In this document: positions 41,669 to 52,679 of the stretch, piece by piece | Numbering within the stretch: position 1 is the first letter of the stretch | How the letters are laid out: every line of letters starts with the position of its first letter | From: an uncultured Enterobacterales bacterium | GTDB lineage: Bacteria; Pseudomonadota; Gammaproteobacteria; Enterobacterales; CALYQQ01 | DNA: 64,000 bases | Direction of reading: 5' to 3' | Assembly: GCA_945288535.1 (NCBI GenBank) | Contig: CALYQQ010000014.1 | Coordinates: forward strand, 1 to 64,000 | Made by a program: the position numbers and the translations under genes | Notes under the pieces: generated by a model | What the model saw: only the letters and a program-made list of their open reading frames with translations | Told to the model about the DNA's origin: nothing | Databases searched by the model: none

Positions 41669-43399
41669 GTGAATATTCAGGCTTTACTTTCAACACATGT
41701 ATCTCAAGCAATGGTTTTAGCAGGCGTTCCTGCAAATTGTGAGGCACACCTTCGGCAATCAACCAAACCCCAATTTGGAGATTATCAAGCTAATGGCATT
41801 ATGGCTGCCGCTAAGGCCGTAGGTGTTCCGCCACGCAAATTGGCTGAAGAGGTAATAAAGTATCTTGATCTTCAGGGAATTGCATCAAAAATCGAGATTG
41901 CTGGCCCTGGATTTATTAACATTTATTTAGATAGTGATTGGTTGGCGCAGCAGGCAGAAAAAGTGCTATCTGATCCTCGTCTGGGTATCGAAAAAGTAAC
42001 ACCACAAACAATTGTTGTAGATTATTCAGCACCTAATGTTGCTAAGGAAATGCATGTAGGTCATCTACGCTCAACGATCATTGGTGATGCCGTAGTTCGT
42101 AGCCTCGAATTTTTTGGTCATAATGTAATTCGTGCTAATCATGTCGGTGACTGGGGTACACAATTTGGGATGTTAATTGCAATGTTGGAAGAGCTGGAAA
42201 ATAACCATGCTGACAATATGGCACTTGCCGATCTGGAAGCATTTTATCGTCAGGCCAAAAAACATTATGATGAGGATCCCCAATTTGCAGAACGTGCGCG
42301 TAATTATGTTGTGAAATTGCAAAGTGGTGACGACTATTGTTTATCTATGTGGCGCAAATTAGTCGATATCACTATGGCGCAAAATTTAACCATTTATAAA
42401 CGATTAAATGTAACATTAAGTGAAAAAGATGTTATGGGTGAAAGCCTTTACAATCCAATGTTACCAGAAATTGTCGCGGACCTCCGAGCTAAAGGACTGG
42501 CTGTAGAAGATCAAGGAGCCATCGTTGTATATTTAAATGAGTTCACTAATAAAGAAGGTGAATCTATGGGGGTCATTATCCAGAAAAAAGATGGAGGTTA
42601 TCTTTATGCAACGACAGATATCGCTTGTGCTAAGTATCGTTATGAAACCTTAGGTGCCGATCGTATTCTATATTACACAGATTCACGTCAACATCAGCAT
42701 CTAATGCAAGTATGGTCAATTGTTCGTAAAGCAGGATATGTGCCAGATACAGTTAGTTTAGAACATCATATGTTTGGAATGATGTTAGGCAAAGATGGCA
42801 AACCCTTTAAAACGCGCACAGGGGGAACCATAAAATTAGCTGATCTTCTTGATGAAGCTATTCAACGTGCAGAAAGTGTAATTGAGAGTCGAAGTCCTGA
42901 GCTGCAAGGTGAAGAACGTCAACGTGTGATTGATGTAGTAGGTATTGGTTCCGTTAAGTATGCGGATTTATCTAAGAATCGTACTACAGACTATATTTTT
43001 GAATGGGATCACATGCTATCATTAGACGGCAATACAGCCGTTTATATGCAATATGCTTATGCCAGAATTGCTTCTATTTTTCGTAGCGCTAATTGTTCAG
43101 AAGAGCAACTCACAGGACCTATTATATTAGGACATGAACGAGAAAAAGCGTTAGTAACGCGGTTATTACAATTTGAAGAAGCCCTTTCTACTGTTGCTAA
43201 TGAAGGTACACCACATGTTATGTGTAATTATCTTTATGATGTTGCGGGGTTATTTTCTGGTTTCTATCAAGATTGTCCTATTTTGAAAGCAGAGAATTTA
43301 CAATTGAAACAAAGTAGACTTAAGTTAGCGGCACTAACAGCAAAAACATTAAAATTAGGATTATCTACATTAGGTATTGAAACCGTAGAACGTATGTAA
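41669..43399 (+). CDS. argS: Arginyl-tRNA synthetase
   Basis: This class I synthetase charges tRNA-Arg. The 576 residues compare with 577 in E. coli. The N-terminal add-1 domain is followed by the HIGH-type motif [10 protein letters not shown] near 122-131 and the C-terminal anticodon domain ending [13 protein letters not shown], identical in style to E. coli. The GTG at 41669 is chosen: ribosome site AAAGG lies 7 nt upstream and E. coli begins at the same place (MNIQALL). The ATG ten codons earlier is rejected. Confidence 0.96.
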   Translation: MNIQALLSTHVSQAMVLAGVPANCEAHLRQSTKPQFGDYQANGIMAAAKAVGVPPRKLAEEVIKYLDLQGIASKIEIAGPGFINIYLDSDWLAQQAEKVLSDPRLGIEKVTPQTIVVDYSAPNVAKEMHVGHLRSTIIGDAVVRSLEFFGHNVIRANHVGDWGTQFGMLIAMLEELENNHADNMALADLEAFYRQAKKHYDEDPQFAERARNYVVKLQSGDDYCLSMWRKLVDITMAQNLTIYKRLNVTLSEKDVMGESLYNPMLPEIVADLRAKGLAVEDQGAIVVYLNEFTNKEGESMGVIIQKKDGGYLYATTDIACAKYRYETLGADRILYYTDSRQHQHLMQVWSIVRKAGYVPDTVSLEHHMFGMMLGKDGKPFKTRTGGTIKLADLLDEAIQRAESVIESRSPELQGEERQRVIDVVGIGSVKYADLSKNRTTDYIFEWDHMLSLDGNTAVYMQYAYARIASIFRSANCSEEQLTGPIILGHEREKALVTRLLQFEEALSTVANEGTPHVMCNYLYDVAGLFSGFYQDCPILKAENLQLKQSRLKLAALTAKTLKLGLSTLGIETVERM

Positions 43400-43417
43400 T
43401 TTTCAGGTTTGGCTAAT

Positions 43418-43450
43418 AAAAAACCGGTAAATGATTTTACCGGTTTTTTT
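43418..43450 (+). terminator. argS terminator
   Basis: A perfect 14-bp stem with core ACCGGTAAA/TTTACCGGT and a TGAT loop, ending in a run of seven T. It is symmetric enough to work for ompA from the other side too. Confidence 0.94.
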
Positions 43451-43522
43451 ATAGGTTATAAAATAATCACGTCTTACTGATATACCATTATGATTTAAAA
43501 GATCTCATCGCTATCTTTTATG

Positions 43523-44650
43523 TTACACTCCGAGGGTACCCATTACATCAATTTCGACTCGACGATCTAATGATAAACATTCGATAAGTTTTACTCGACT
43601 TAATTCTGGATCACAATCCTCTAGCGTTACCGGATTGTTTTTTCCTTTCCCTACAGCACTAATCTTATCGTGTGGTATTCCTTTCTCTATCAAATAATTT
43701 ACTACTGCTTCAGAACGTTTTTCAGACAATTTCATATTATAATTATCAGAACCTAATCGATCACTATAACCTACTAAAAATACTGTTTTATCTAAAATTT
43801 CAAATTTGGCTAATTCTAAAATTAATTGTTCAAGAACTTCTCGCCCATGCCGGTTCAATGTATATTTATTGAAATCAAACAATACTTCTGTTTGAAGATT
43901 CACTGTTTTATTTTTCTTAGTAATTTTTATTGGACCACGAACTTCAACTTCCTCTTTGTCTACCGGTGGTACAGGTTGAGGTGCTACAATCACTTCTTCA
44001 GGCAATATTACCTCGTCAATAGGATCAGATTCAACAAACGGTTCTTGTTGGCCAAAACGATATGCAACACCAACGGCTAATAAACCATTATCTGGACGAT
44101 TTTTTAGTTTGTCTTTTTTACCAACATTTTCGCTCCATTGATAATCGAGGCGTGCGGCTAATCCCTTTGTCATAGCAACTTCAACTCCAGCCGCTACTAC
44201 TGGAGAAACCCCCTTATGTTTTATTGATTCATTATTTTTTATTTTGGCCTTAGCTTGCCATGACATCGTACCTACTCGAGCATAAAGATCAACATTACTC
44301 GAAACTGCTGTACTTAACTTCGCGGTAAGATGTACGCCTGAAACCTTGTACGTTGCTTCATTTTGAGATGGCTTTTGCGTTTTATATTTAATTTTACCAA
44401 GATCATCATAGCCTAACTCAAACGCCACATTAGGGTGAGCCTGAAATCCAACATACCCACCATATCCCGCTTTATTAGAAGACACCTCATTATTGGATAC
44501 ATTTAGAGAAGGATCTTGAAAACCTTTATTATGGTAAGACGACCAGCCTGCTTTTCCACCTAAATAAAAAGAACCATTATCAGCTGCCGAGTAAACTGAC
44601 GGCGAAACTATCGCCATAAAAAAACTCAAAGTAATTGTTTTCTTGTCCAT
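43523..44650 (-). CDS. ompA: Outer membrane protein A
   Basis: OmpA links outer membrane and peptidoglycan. The 375-residue precursor has a signal peptide (MDKKTITLSFFMAIVSPSVYSA), an eight-strand barrel to about residue 205 ending YRFGQQ, a Pro/Val/Glu-rich linker, and a C-terminal peptidoglycan-binding domain with VLFDFNKYTL and GYSDRLGSDNYN. The two periplasmic cysteines (EDCDPELSR, LIECLSLDRRVEI) are kept. It is longer than E. coli OmpA (346), mainly in the linker and loops. The ATG at 44650 has GAGAGAT upstream; two earlier ATGs are rejected. Confidence 0.95.
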   Translation of the reverse strand: MDKKTITLSFFMAIVSPSVYSAADNGSFYLGGKAGWSSYHNKGFQDPSLNVSNNEVSSNKAGYGGYVGFQAHPNVAFELGYDDLGKIKYKTQKPSQNEATYKVSGVHLTAKLSTAVSSNVDLYARVGTMSWQAKAKIKNNESIKHKGVSPVVAAGVEVAMTKGLAARLDYQWSENVGKKDKLKNRPDNGLLAVGVAYRFGQQEPFVESDPIDEVILPEEVIVAPQPVPPVDKEEVEVRGPIKITKKNKTVNLQTEVLFDFNKYTLNRHGREVLEQLILELAKFEILDKTVFLVGYSDRLGSDNYNMKLSEKRSEAVVNYLIEKGIPHDKISAVGKGKNNPVTLEDCDPELSRVKLIECLSLDRRVEIDVMGTLGV

Positions 44651-45272
44651 GTTATCTCTCATAAAATTCATATGAAATAAATTCCATTACTACGGTTACT
44701 CACTGTTGAAACGCCCATTTATTTATTTCTTTTTAATAAATTAAGTTTTTATATGAATAGTAAAGTTACTATTTTACCAGTTAATTAAAATAAAAAGACG
44801 TAATTAATTTAAGAAAATTATACTGATAAGCAAACATCATAACCAACAATAGTATTTAGTAATATTTATTATAATCAATAAGATATTTAATTTTCATCAA
44901 CAAGCTGACTGTTATAATTAATGTATTATAGGTGAATATAATAAATTATTAATAACATTAAATGAAGAAATATAATTATCTATAAAACAAAATGAATTAT
45001 AGTTAAAGAGAAACACCAAGTAAAACAATCATTTTTTATAACACAAATAGGATAGTTATTTCCTATAGAAAATTAAAATTTTTTATTTAATTACATAATG
45101 ATATATTTTAATATACAAACAATATTAACTAAAATTATTATCTGTTTTCTCAAGATAAAGACTATATTCCACTCTATAACACCTTATTATATTTTATATA
45201 ATAAGGTGTTTTTCTTACCCCGTTAAGGGTAAGTTATTATAGCAATATCTCATAAATACTATAAGCCATATA
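44651..45272. other. ompA-murJ gap
   Basis: About 620 bp of AT-rich DNA holding the ompA promoter and leader. A strong plus-strand terminator at 45179-45213 has no plus-strand gene to serve. A second short hairpin (CTTACCC/GGGTAAG) lies at 45214-45233. Confidence 0.6.
45179..45213 (+). terminator. Orphan plus-strand terminator between ompA and murJ
   Basis: A perfect 13-bp stem (ACACCTTATTATA at 45179-45191 with TATAATAAGGTGT at 45197-45209), a 5-nt loop and a TTTTT tail on plus. Both flanking genes are on minus, where no T-run follows. Confidence 0.75.
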
Positions 45273-46808
45273 TTAAATTCCATGGCGAGAAAAGTTAGCC
45301 ATTCTAAATCCTAGCATAAATAAACTACCAAAATAGGCAATAATTCCAGCAATAACAATCATCATTAATCTGCATAATCTTATTACCATGTTTCCACTAT
45401 CCCAGGTAGGAATAATATACATAATCAACAACAGTACGAGTGACATAACCACAACAGCAATAATTAATTTGATTATAAATAAGAACCAACCTGGCTGCGG
45501 ACTGTATATATTTTGCTTGCGCAATTGCCAGAATAATAAAGCAGCATTAATACAAGCAGCTAGTCCAATTGACAAAGATAAACCCGCATGTTGTAGTGGT
45601 ACAATAAAGAGTAGATTCATTAATTGTGTCAAAATTAAGGTAGCAATAGCAATTCTGACAGGTGTTTTAATATCCTGTCTTGAATAAAAACCAGGCGCTA
45701 ATACTTTTACAATAATTAATCCAGCGAGACCTACTGAATATGCAATTAATGCTCTTTGTGTCATTGAGGCATCATAGCTGGAAAATTGACCATATTGAAA
45801 TAGTGAAACAATAAGTGGTTTAGATAATATACCTAATGCAACGGCACAAGGTAATGCCAGTAACAAAGATAAACGTAATCCCCAATCCATTAAACGGGAA
45901 TATTCTACACTATCGCCGTTAGCTACACTTTTTGCTAATGAAGGTAGTAAGATAGTGCCTAAAGCTACACCTAATACGCCTGATGGTAATTCCATTAACC
46001 GATCAGCATAATACATCCATGATACAGAACCTGATATTAAAAATGACGCAAAAATAGTATTAATAATTAATGAAATTTGACTAACAGATACCCCTAAAAT
46101 AGCCGGTCCCATCAATTTTAGAACACGCCATACTCCTGTATCTCGCAAATTTACACGAGGTAAAACCAACATACCTATTTTTTTTAAATGAGGTAATTGA
46201 TATAACAACTGTAATATACCTCCAACAATAACAGCCCAAGCTAATGCGAGTACGGGGGGATTAAAATAAGGCGTCGCAAAAAGCGAAAACAAAATCATAC
46301 TAATATTTAATAGTGTCGGCGCAAATGCCGGTACCGAGAAACGATTCCAAGTATTTAAAATCGCACCGGCTAATGAAGCCAATGAAATAAAAAATATATA
46401 AGGGAATGTAATACGTAATAATGACGAGGTTATCGCAAATTTATCAGGTGTGTCGGTAAAGCCTGGTGCAGTAAGCCAAATAATGATTGGTGCAGCAATA
46501 ATCCCTAATACACTTACTAATGCTAATACTAATGTAAGTAAACCAGAAATATAAGCTATAAAGGTTTTAGTTGCTTCATCACCTTGCTGGCTTTTATATT
46601 CAGCTAAAATAGGTACAAATGCTTGTGAAAATGCACCTTCTGCAAAAATACGTCTTAATAAATTTGGCAATTTAAATGCAACAAAAAAGGCATCGGTCAT
46701 CATACCCGCACCAAATATACGCGCAATAATGGCATCACGCACAAAACCTAATACTCGCGAAACCATCGTCATTGAGCTGACGGCAGCAAGTGACTTTAAT
46801 AAATTCAT
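45273..46808 (-). CDS. murJ: Lipid II flippase MurJ
   Basis: MurJ moves lipid II across the inner membrane for peptidoglycan synthesis. The 511 residues equal the E. coli length and show about 14 transmembrane segments. Conserved parts include [19 protein letters not shown] with the essential arginines and [28 protein letters not shown] cavity sequence, of which [13 protein letters not shown] is diagnostic. It is transcribed alone, divergently from yceB. Confidence 0.97.
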   Translation of the reverse strand: MNLLKSLAAVSSMTMVSRVLGFVRDAIIARIFGAGMMTDAFFVAFKLPNLLRRIFAEGAFSQAFVPILAEYKSQQGDEATKTFIAYISGLLTLVLALVSVLGIIAAPIIIWLTAPGFTDTPDKFAITSSLLRITFPYIFFISLASLAGAILNTWNRFSVPAFAPTLLNISMILFSLFATPYFNPPVLALAWAVIVGGILQLLYQLPHLKKIGMLVLPRVNLRDTGVWRVLKLMGPAILGVSVSQISLIINTIFASFLISGSVSWMYYADRLMELPSGVLGVALGTILLPSLAKSVANGDSVEYSRLMDWGLRLSLLLALPCAVALGILSKPLIVSLFQYGQFSSYDASMTQRALIAYSVGLAGLIIVKVLAPGFYSRQDIKTPVRIAIATLILTQLMNLLFIVPLQHAGLSLSIGLAACINAALLFWQLRKQNIYSPQPGWFLFIIKLIIAVVVMSLVLLLIMYIIPTWDSGNMVIRLCRLMMIVIAGIIAYFGSLFMLGFRMANFSRHGI

Positions 46809-47369
46809 AACAACACTCTATTTTTATGTAAGGATGCTTATTTTTCCTTATAAATATAACTAACTCATTACATATAAGTCATTTTTATCTAACCAGGATA
46901 ACCAAGATCAAATCGTTTTAACATATTCATGTTACTACTGATACTATAAACGTTTAATGTGTTTTGTTAAAAATAATCCTGCAAGACACGCAAATTTGAT
47001 GCATCCTTAATGCAAATAATCCATAGTAACTAAGTAAGGTTGATCGCCGGTATAAAGTAACTTAGTCAAATATAATTTACGTATATTATACCTATTATTT
47101 CACCTGATTGATTGCTTATTTAATATAAAAAAACAGGATATTCTAATAACTTATATAGTAAAACTAAATTAGTAGCATTAATCCTCTTTAGAATAAAAAA
47201 ATAGGCAAATTATCAGATGTCATTTCTTGTATAACCTTTATCTCGGATGTCCTCCATCATTGAGTAATTTTTTAGTTGTTGCGAATAAACATTATTAGTA
47301 ATGGTTAAATGCTTTTGTTAGAATTCTGAGGTTTTTCGATAAAGTAATCATATGCATAAAAGGAATGTT
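46809..47369. other. murJ/yceB divergent gap
   Basis: About 560 bp without a gene. No operator, hairpin with T-run or RNA gene recognised. Confidence 0.5.
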
Positions 47370-47951
47370 ATGAAAAAATATATTTATTTTAGTGGATTAT
47401 TAATGATCGCTATGTTTGTTGTAGGATGTTCGACTATTACTGATCTGGTCTCCCAATACGCCTTATCGGAAAATGCTTTTAATACTTACTTGAAAAAACG
47501 TATTGGTATTGAACAAAAAGTGGATATAACTCAATTAGCTAATGCGTCACTTACGTTTAATGATCTTAATGCAACCATTGGTAAACACAATTCAAAAAAG
47601 GTAGCCTTATCAGGTGATGCAACCATAATACTCAATTCTATTATTGGTGATCAAAAAGCGAATATGAAATTAAAGATGAGTGCTCAGCCTTATTTTGATA
47701 ATAAACAAGGTGCTATTTTTCTTAAAGACATTACACTTGATGATTACACGTTTGATTCATCACTGGGCAAAATAGCAAATAAAACAGTACTCCCTTATAT
47801 AAATTCATTATTGCAATTTTATTTTGATAACCAGCCCGTTTATGTACTTGATGCTAAAAATAATCCTATTGAAGCTGTCATACAAAAAACAGCAAAATAT
47901 ATCAATGTAGAAAATGGACAAATTACTTTTAATAATAACATTACCCATTAG
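47370..47951 (+). CDS. yceB: YceB family lipoprotein (DUF1439)
   Basis: A 193-residue lipoprotein precursor with lipobox VVGC and a Ser-Thr after the cysteine, favouring the outer membrane. The body matches E. coli YceB: KVALSGDATIILNSI, QKANMKLKMSAQPYFD and GAIFLKDI, and an LPYINSLLQFYF segment. The function is poorly known. The ATG at 47370 follows AAAAGGAA and gives a proper signal sequence; six upstream codons are dropped. In E. coli yceB adjoins grxB; here a grxB-like gene lies about 14 kb away. Confidence 0.92.
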   Translation: MKKYIYFSGLLMIAMFVVGCSTITDLVSQYALSENAFNTYLKKRIGIEQKVDITQLANASLTFNDLNATIGKHNSKKVALSGDATIILNSIIGDQKANMKLKMSAQPYFDNKQGAIFLKDITLDDYTFDSSLGKIANKTVLPYINSLLQFYFDNQPVYVLDAKNNPIEAVIQKTAKYINVENGQITFNNNITH

Positions 47952-48029
47952 TTCATTATTCCTCATTAAATAAAGCGTCAACTAAGCGAGTCTCAGCATA
48001 TCCTGTCTCGCTTATGTATCAATATAGAC

Positions 48030-49160
48030 CTAATATTTAATCGCTTTTAGTACGACAAATTTATGGTTTGATGCAATCCTTTGACAATTACCAAATAATT
48101 GTTTAAGGCGTATATGGTAATTTAAATGGCGATTACCAATAATGCGTAATTCGCCACCGTGCTGTAAACAACGCTTAGCATCATTAAACATTTGTCGTGC
48201 TATATGATCTGTTATTGCATTGTTTTGATGAAAAGGCGGGTTACATAATACAGCTTGTAATGATGCGTTCTTCATTCCCTTAAGGCAATCATTTACTCTA
48301 AAAGTACTACGGTTTAGATCAGTTGGCCGATTATATTTTACATTTTGGTGACTACTTGCGACAGCCATGTAAGATTCGTCAATAAAGCTCACTTGTGCTA
48401 ATGGATTTAACTGAAGCGCCATCAAACCAATAATGCCATTACCACAACCTAAATCAACCAAATGCCCAGTTAAATTATGTGGCAGATGAGGGATAAAAAA
48501 ACGTGCGCCAATATCTAACGATGTCCGCGAAAATACATTCGCAAGATTATGTATCTGATAAGATGTATTAGGCAATGTCCAACGTATACTTTCATTTGTA
48601 GCCATTACCGATAAATTTGGATCAAAACGACAAAAAATAAGCCGTGATTTTTTTTTCGCTAAACTCGTGTGCGTTGGGCCAATAATTTTTTCAAATAAAG
48701 CTAAGGTTGAAGTATGGATATCTTGTACCTTACCTGCTGCAATAATAGTGCAATTTGGTGTCAACACTTGTCTAAGTTTTTTTAGTTGATATTCAAGCAG
48801 CGACAGCATTTTAGGAATTTTTATAATGACGTATTCTGGTGACCCTGGCAAAGGTTGTAATGAATTAATAAATGATACGTTTGCCTCAGCTAATCCATTT
48901 AGTTTCAAATTTTGCCGACAAGCTAATTGACTAATAAAAGAATCACTCACTGTGTAGGGCTGCCATTGATATAATGCGCAAGTTAATGCACCAAAATTAT
49001 CATTAAATATTAAGACGCGCTGACAGTTGATCAGCTGTTCACTTATGGCATCAAGTAGATATTCATCAGCAGAATCAGCCGCTTTTAACGGCGATATTGC
49101 TGGTTGTGGTGGATAACGTTTTAAAGATAACGTGGTTAAACTAAAAACCGAAGGGATCAT
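48030..49160 (-). CDS. rlmG: 23S rRNA G1835 N2-methyltransferase
   Basis: RlmG methylates G1835 of 23S rRNA using SAM. The 376-residue protein has the duplicated methyltransferase layout of RlmG/RsmC: a degenerate N-terminal half, then an active half with DLGCGNGIIGL and the catalytic NPPFH motif. Segments specific to RlmG rather than RsmC are ANVFSRTSLDIGARFF and NHKFVVLKAIK. The start overlaps the ycdY stop by 4 nt (ATGA), indicating coupling to ycdY, a pairing not found in E. coli. Confidence 0.94.
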   Translation of the reverse strand: MIPSVFSLTTLSLKRYPPQPAISPLKAADSADEYLLDAISEQLINCQRVLIFNDNFGALTCALYQWQPYTVSDSFISQLACRQNLKLNGLAEANVSFINSLQPLPGSPEYVIIKIPKMLSLLEYQLKKLRQVLTPNCTIIAAGKVQDIHTSTLALFEKIIGPTHTSLAKKKSRLIFCRFDPNLSVMATNESIRWTLPNTSYQIHNLANVFSRTSLDIGARFFIPHLPHNLTGHLVDLGCGNGIIGLMALQLNPLAQVSFIDESYMAVASSHQNVKYNRPTDLNRSTFRVNDCLKGMKNASLQAVLCNPPFHQNNAITDHIARQMFNDAKRCLQHGGELRIIGNRHLNYHIRLKQLFGNCQRIASNHKFVVLKAIKY

Positions 49161-49723
49161 TGAGCAGTAACCCCACCCACTGGAGTATTTAATTGTAATT
49201 CTTCATACATTGCGGGAATTGCTTCACGTGCAATCATAGCGAGTGAAGTATAAAAAGAAGTTGTCGCTTGTTCGCCCATTCTTGTTAAAAATGTTTCATA
49301 CCAAGGAAGCAAATAATCGTCAAATAATCGCAATTGTGCTGCTGTTTCATCTTCTGCTGCCTGATCTTCTATCCATGATGCACCAAGTAATAGTTGGCCA
49401 AAATGATCGGCGGGTTTATCTGTTAATACCATACCTCGTTCGGTTAAATATGCCCGATATTCTGCCTCAGCTACTTTATGCCAATGTGAAGCAAACGGTG
49501 GTACAGTTTGAGGTGAAATAAATAACTGATGATAATCAGCGACTAGCAATTGCATTGTCTCCATATTTTGCCAACGTTTTAGTAAAGTATCTTGTTGTAG
49601 TGGCCATTGCTGTTGTAATTTACCGGAGCGGATCATTGACCATAAAGGGGCTAAAACAGCATCGTCAGGGTATCGGTAAAACAAAGACCCCAATACTCGG
49701 CATAGTACAGAAAATTCATTCAT
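49157..49723 (-). CDS. ycdY: YcdY, TorD/DmsD-family chaperone
   Basis: A 188-residue all-helical protein of the TorD family. E. coli YcdY is reported to stimulate the phosphatase YcdX. It matches E. coli YcdY at MNEFSVLCRVLGSLFYRYP, at AEYRAYLTERGM with PADHFGQLLL, and at ASWIEDQAAEDE. Its partner ycdX lies upstream on the same strand, separated by about 400 bp, and rlmG follows with an ATGA overlap. Confidence 0.93.
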   Translation of the reverse strand: MNEFSVLCRVLGSLFYRYPDDAVLAPLWSMIRSGKLQQQWPLQQDTLLKRWQNMETMQLLVADYHQLFISPQTVPPFASHWHKVAEAEYRAYLTERGMVLTDKPADHFGQLLLGASWIEDQAAEDETAAQLRLFDDYLLPWYETFLTRMGEQATTSFYTSLAMIAREAIPAMYEELQLNTPVGGVTAQ

Positions 49724-50119
49724 TATTTTTTACTCATCAATTTACATCTAATATAAAGTAATACCGTATTCTGTTAAAAATTATTTAGTCAGAACAGCGT
49801 GTTATATTATGATAAATATAGGTTAGATTGTCTCTTTGGTTTTACGCCATACCATATCATATAAAATAACCTAACTATTTATAGTAGTAATAACAGTTCT
49901 CATTAGCATAACTTATTGTAATAATTGTATATTTTATTTAAAGATATCATCAGTTATATGCGTTTCTGCTAATAATTACCTGTATCGCCAATAACGCTGT
50001 AACCGACTAATACTATTCTAAAAATAACTAAAATTTATAATAGAATATAAGCTAATTTTGGTTTTCCTAATATCATAATTTCTTTAATCTATCATCAGAA
50101 CATTCATTAGACATTAGAG
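49724..50119. other. ycdX-ycdY gap
   Basis: About 400 bp of AT-rich sequence between two co-oriented partner genes. No gene or clear hairpin was found. In E. coli the two genes are adjacent. Confidence 0.5.
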
Positions 50120-50857
50120 TTAAAAATCAATAAATTCTGAAATAACTTTGCCTGTTTTACGCTGTAAAAAATCCAGTACCCTACGCGGCGTAACATTTAA
50201 AATACGATCCTGAGGAAAATTTGTTGCCTCAATGACTGGCAAACAATGAGAATAATCAGCTAACGTATAAGAAATATGCGAGTCCGAACCTAAACTAATC
50301 ATACCTCCTATTTTACCTACCGCTTCTATAATTTTCTTGCAATTTTCACTACTTCCTATACGTGAACGATAAAAAGATGAATCATTTATTTCCAGAGCAA
50401 CATCATATTCTTTTGCTGCTTCTACAATTACGTCGATATCAATGGGATATTTTGGATTACCGGGATGACTAATAATATGAACCTTACCACTACGCATAGT
50501 TGCGATCAAAGTATCCGTGTTAGTAACAATGTCTCGTGGTTGAAGTACGGGCTCATGGAATCCCGCCATAATAAGATCCAATTGTTGTAACATTCGTTCA
50601 TCACAATCTATTTCACCTTGTTCATTGCAAATATTAGCTTCAATGCCACGTAAAATACCAATACCATCAATAATACGAGGAAGAACAACTAAATTAATGA
50701 AATGCCACATATGAGGGGCATCTGGCATAGAAGGACCATGATCTGTCATAGCAAACAATTTAATACCTTTTTGTTTGGCGACAGTAATATAATCATGAAT
50801 AGTGCTATAAGCATGAGTACTGGCGATAGTATGAGTATGTAAATCAACAGGATACAT
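50120..50857 (-). CDS. ycdX: YcdX, PHP-family zinc phosphatase
   Basis: A 245-residue PHP-domain protein with the trinuclear metal motif: HTH at residues 7-9 (DLHTHT), MTDHG, Glu in RGIEANI, HEPV, ISHPGNP and GSDSHISY. E. coli YcdX is a zinc phosphatase linked to swarming. It matches throughout, ending in [14 protein letters not shown]. It is first in the ycdX-ycdY-rlmG series on minus. Confidence 0.94.
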   Translation of the reverse strand: MYPVDLHTHTIASTHAYSTIHDYITVAKQKGIKLFAMTDHGPSMPDAPHMWHFINLVVLPRIIDGIGILRGIEANICNEQGEIDCDERMLQQLDLIMAGFHEPVLQPRDIVTNTDTLIATMRSGKVHIISHPGNPKYPIDIDVIVEAAKEYDVALEINDSSFYRSRIGSSENCKKIIEAVGKIGGMISLGSDSHISYTLADYSHCLPVIEATNFPQDRILNVTPRRVLDFLQRKTGKVISEFIDF

Positions 50858-51432
50858 AGGATTCTCACTTCTTATTTGGCTTCATTAAGGGAAAAACGAT
50901 AAGGTATAATAATCCGACAACAAATATGCCTGACAATAGGCAGATACCTTATTAAATATCCGCAACGATGGGTAACAATTAAAATATTATATCAAAATCT
51001 AAACTGATATCAGTAATCCATATCTGGAAATTAATTTATTTTAGCTATTTAATTTTAAAAAACGACTTAAGTTCAATTCTATTCATTTAACTAAATATAA
51101 ATAATCCTAAGCATTAGCTATACAACTATAAATAATAGACAGTTACTTTTAATCAACATTAGATTTGCTTTCCCAGTTCAAGGAGATCCCTAAGTTTGAC
51201 GTATAAATGTATAACATTTAGTTAACCGAACGATAACATTAAACTTGATCAATACATCTATAACACATCTGCTCATCCACTAAGAAACAATCTCCCTTTT
51301 TATCCTCTAGTGTTACTGAATGCTTGTATAAAAAATACGCTTGATTTATTAACTTTATCCTTATGATTGGATTAGTAAATAAATAAAATGCATATATAAT
51401 AAGCAATTAATAATTTGTAATGTAATTTGGAC
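50858..51432. other. Gap between ycdX and tRNA-Ser
   Basis: About 570 bp of AT-rich sequence with no supported gene. The tRNA-Ser promoter lies at its right edge. Confidence 0.5.
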
Positions 51433-51461
51433 TTGACCACGCAGTAACTTATTTCTATAGT
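51433..51461 (+). promoter_or_regulatory. Candidate promoter of tRNA-Ser
   Basis: TTGACC at 51433-51438 and TATAGT at 51456-51461 are separated by 17 bp. The predicted start gives a leader of about 30 nt before the tRNA. Confidence 0.55.
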
Positions 51462-51498
51462 AACGCACTGATTACTAAACAGTATAATCAATATATAT

Positions 51499-51586
51499 GG
51501 TGAGATGTCCGAGTGGCTGAAGGAGCACGCCTGGAAAGTGTGTATACGGCAACGTATCGAGGGTTCGAATCCCTCTCTCACCGCCA
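51499..51586 (+). tRNA. tRNA-Ser (anticodon GGA)
   Basis: An 88-nt class II tRNA with a long variable arm. The acceptor stem GGTGAGA pairs with TCTCACC, the discriminator is G, and CCA is encoded at 51584-51586. The anticodon stem-loop is CACGC-CTGGAAA-GTGTG with anticodon GGA at 51533-51535, reading TCC and TCT codons. No integrase or attachment repeat is seen next to it. Confidence 0.97.
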
Positions 51587-52679
51587 TCTAATTTTCTTTA
51601 TTCCGCAGAAACGAAAACAAACCAGTTTTTGTTTGATAGCCAGCTATAATCGATACAGCTTTTAAATCCACGCTAAGTAATTATAAGAGGTTAACTACTT
51701 ATCAGTTTATTTATTCATTTTATTAAAAATAAATAGGGTTAAACTTTCTTAGCCTAAATATGGAGATAAGGGTTGATGGTAAGCGATATAAAAAAAAACC
51801 ACTGTTGTTAATAAACAAAGTCAGTGGCTGTCTAATAAAACGTATCAAAAATAAGTTATATCATTTTTTGATAATAGCAAATTTATTATACTTTTATCCC
51901 AGTATCATAATTACAATAAAAATGTATTACCTTAACTTATATATTAATAAAACTAATTTATTGATATTTAGCTGATTATCCAAGTATCAGTTTACATTAT
52001 TCATAAGTTATAATGATATTGTAGTATAATACCATATAATATATTTTATAAGTAGCTTTTAATTTTTAATTTTAGTCAATTATATAATATAAATACATTA
52101 TTTATATTATATAATGAAAGCTACTGGTTTTCTTTATTTTATTCTTTTCATTTATCTTAATTATAGCTATTAATTTTTATATAGGAAAAATAAAAAATAG
52201 TTATATCATATTATGTTAACTATTTAGAATTATAGATCGTTAACATCATAATTTTACTACATATCTTATAATTACATATCTTAATTAAATATATTGGTTA
52301 TGGTTAAAGAGCAAGCGTTCGCTTCACTTTTTCAAAAAATTTATTGCTATCTAATCACTAAATAAATATATAAATGTTACAATAGAAGCAACAAGCATCA
52401 TTTAAAATAGACAGCATATTACTATAAGAGAGTGTTATAGACGGAGAGAGAATGGCAAACAAAATGATATTCATGAAAATAACGAAACAATAGGAATTAA
52501 CAAAGAAGTAGCAATTATATCTATTATACAACTGCCACTTTAATAAAAAATCACTAAGACAAAATATCATAGGTGTATGTTAGGTCAATAAACTTATCTA
52601 TTTTTCATCAACCTGATTACGCCGACATCTTGTCTCAATGTATTCATAACGTAATAAAATAATCTGTAATTCCTTTATT
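51587..52679. other. Gene-poor region after tRNA-Ser
   Basis: About 1.1 kb of very AT-rich sequence. Two short frames (51760-51975 plus, 52358-52570 minus) lack ribosome sites and protein-like composition and are not called. A minus-strand terminator at 51791-51827 has no nearby gene. A small G/C island, AAGCGTTCGCTT, lies near 52315. Confidence 0.55.
51791..51827 (-). terminator. Orphan minus-strand terminator
   Basis: CCACTG (51799-51804) pairs with CAGTGG (51822-51827), with an inner TTGTT/AACAA pairing. Read on minus the stem is followed by TTTTTTTT. The nearest minus-strand gene upstream ends about 850 bp away. Confidence 0.65.

Noticed and set aside
51499..51586. tRNA-Ser as a genomic island attachment site
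   Set aside because: No integrase gene, no duplicated tRNA 3' end and no phage-like genes were seen downstream.
51372..51587. 71-codon minus-strand frame beginning MAVREGFEPS
   Set aside because: Its first half is the reverse complement of the tRNA-Ser gene, a well-known false ORF; the remainder is AT-rich and lacks protein-like content.
51760..51975. 71-codon plus-strand frame after tRNA-Ser
   Set aside because: Starts GAG-poor without a ribosome site, is Lys/Ile/Leu/Tyr-rich from A/T bias, and contains the stem of a minus-strand terminator.
52358..52570. 70-codon minus-strand frame
   Set aside because: Phe/Ile/Ser/Tyr-rich composition typical of random AT-rich sequence, no ribosome site and no family resemblance.
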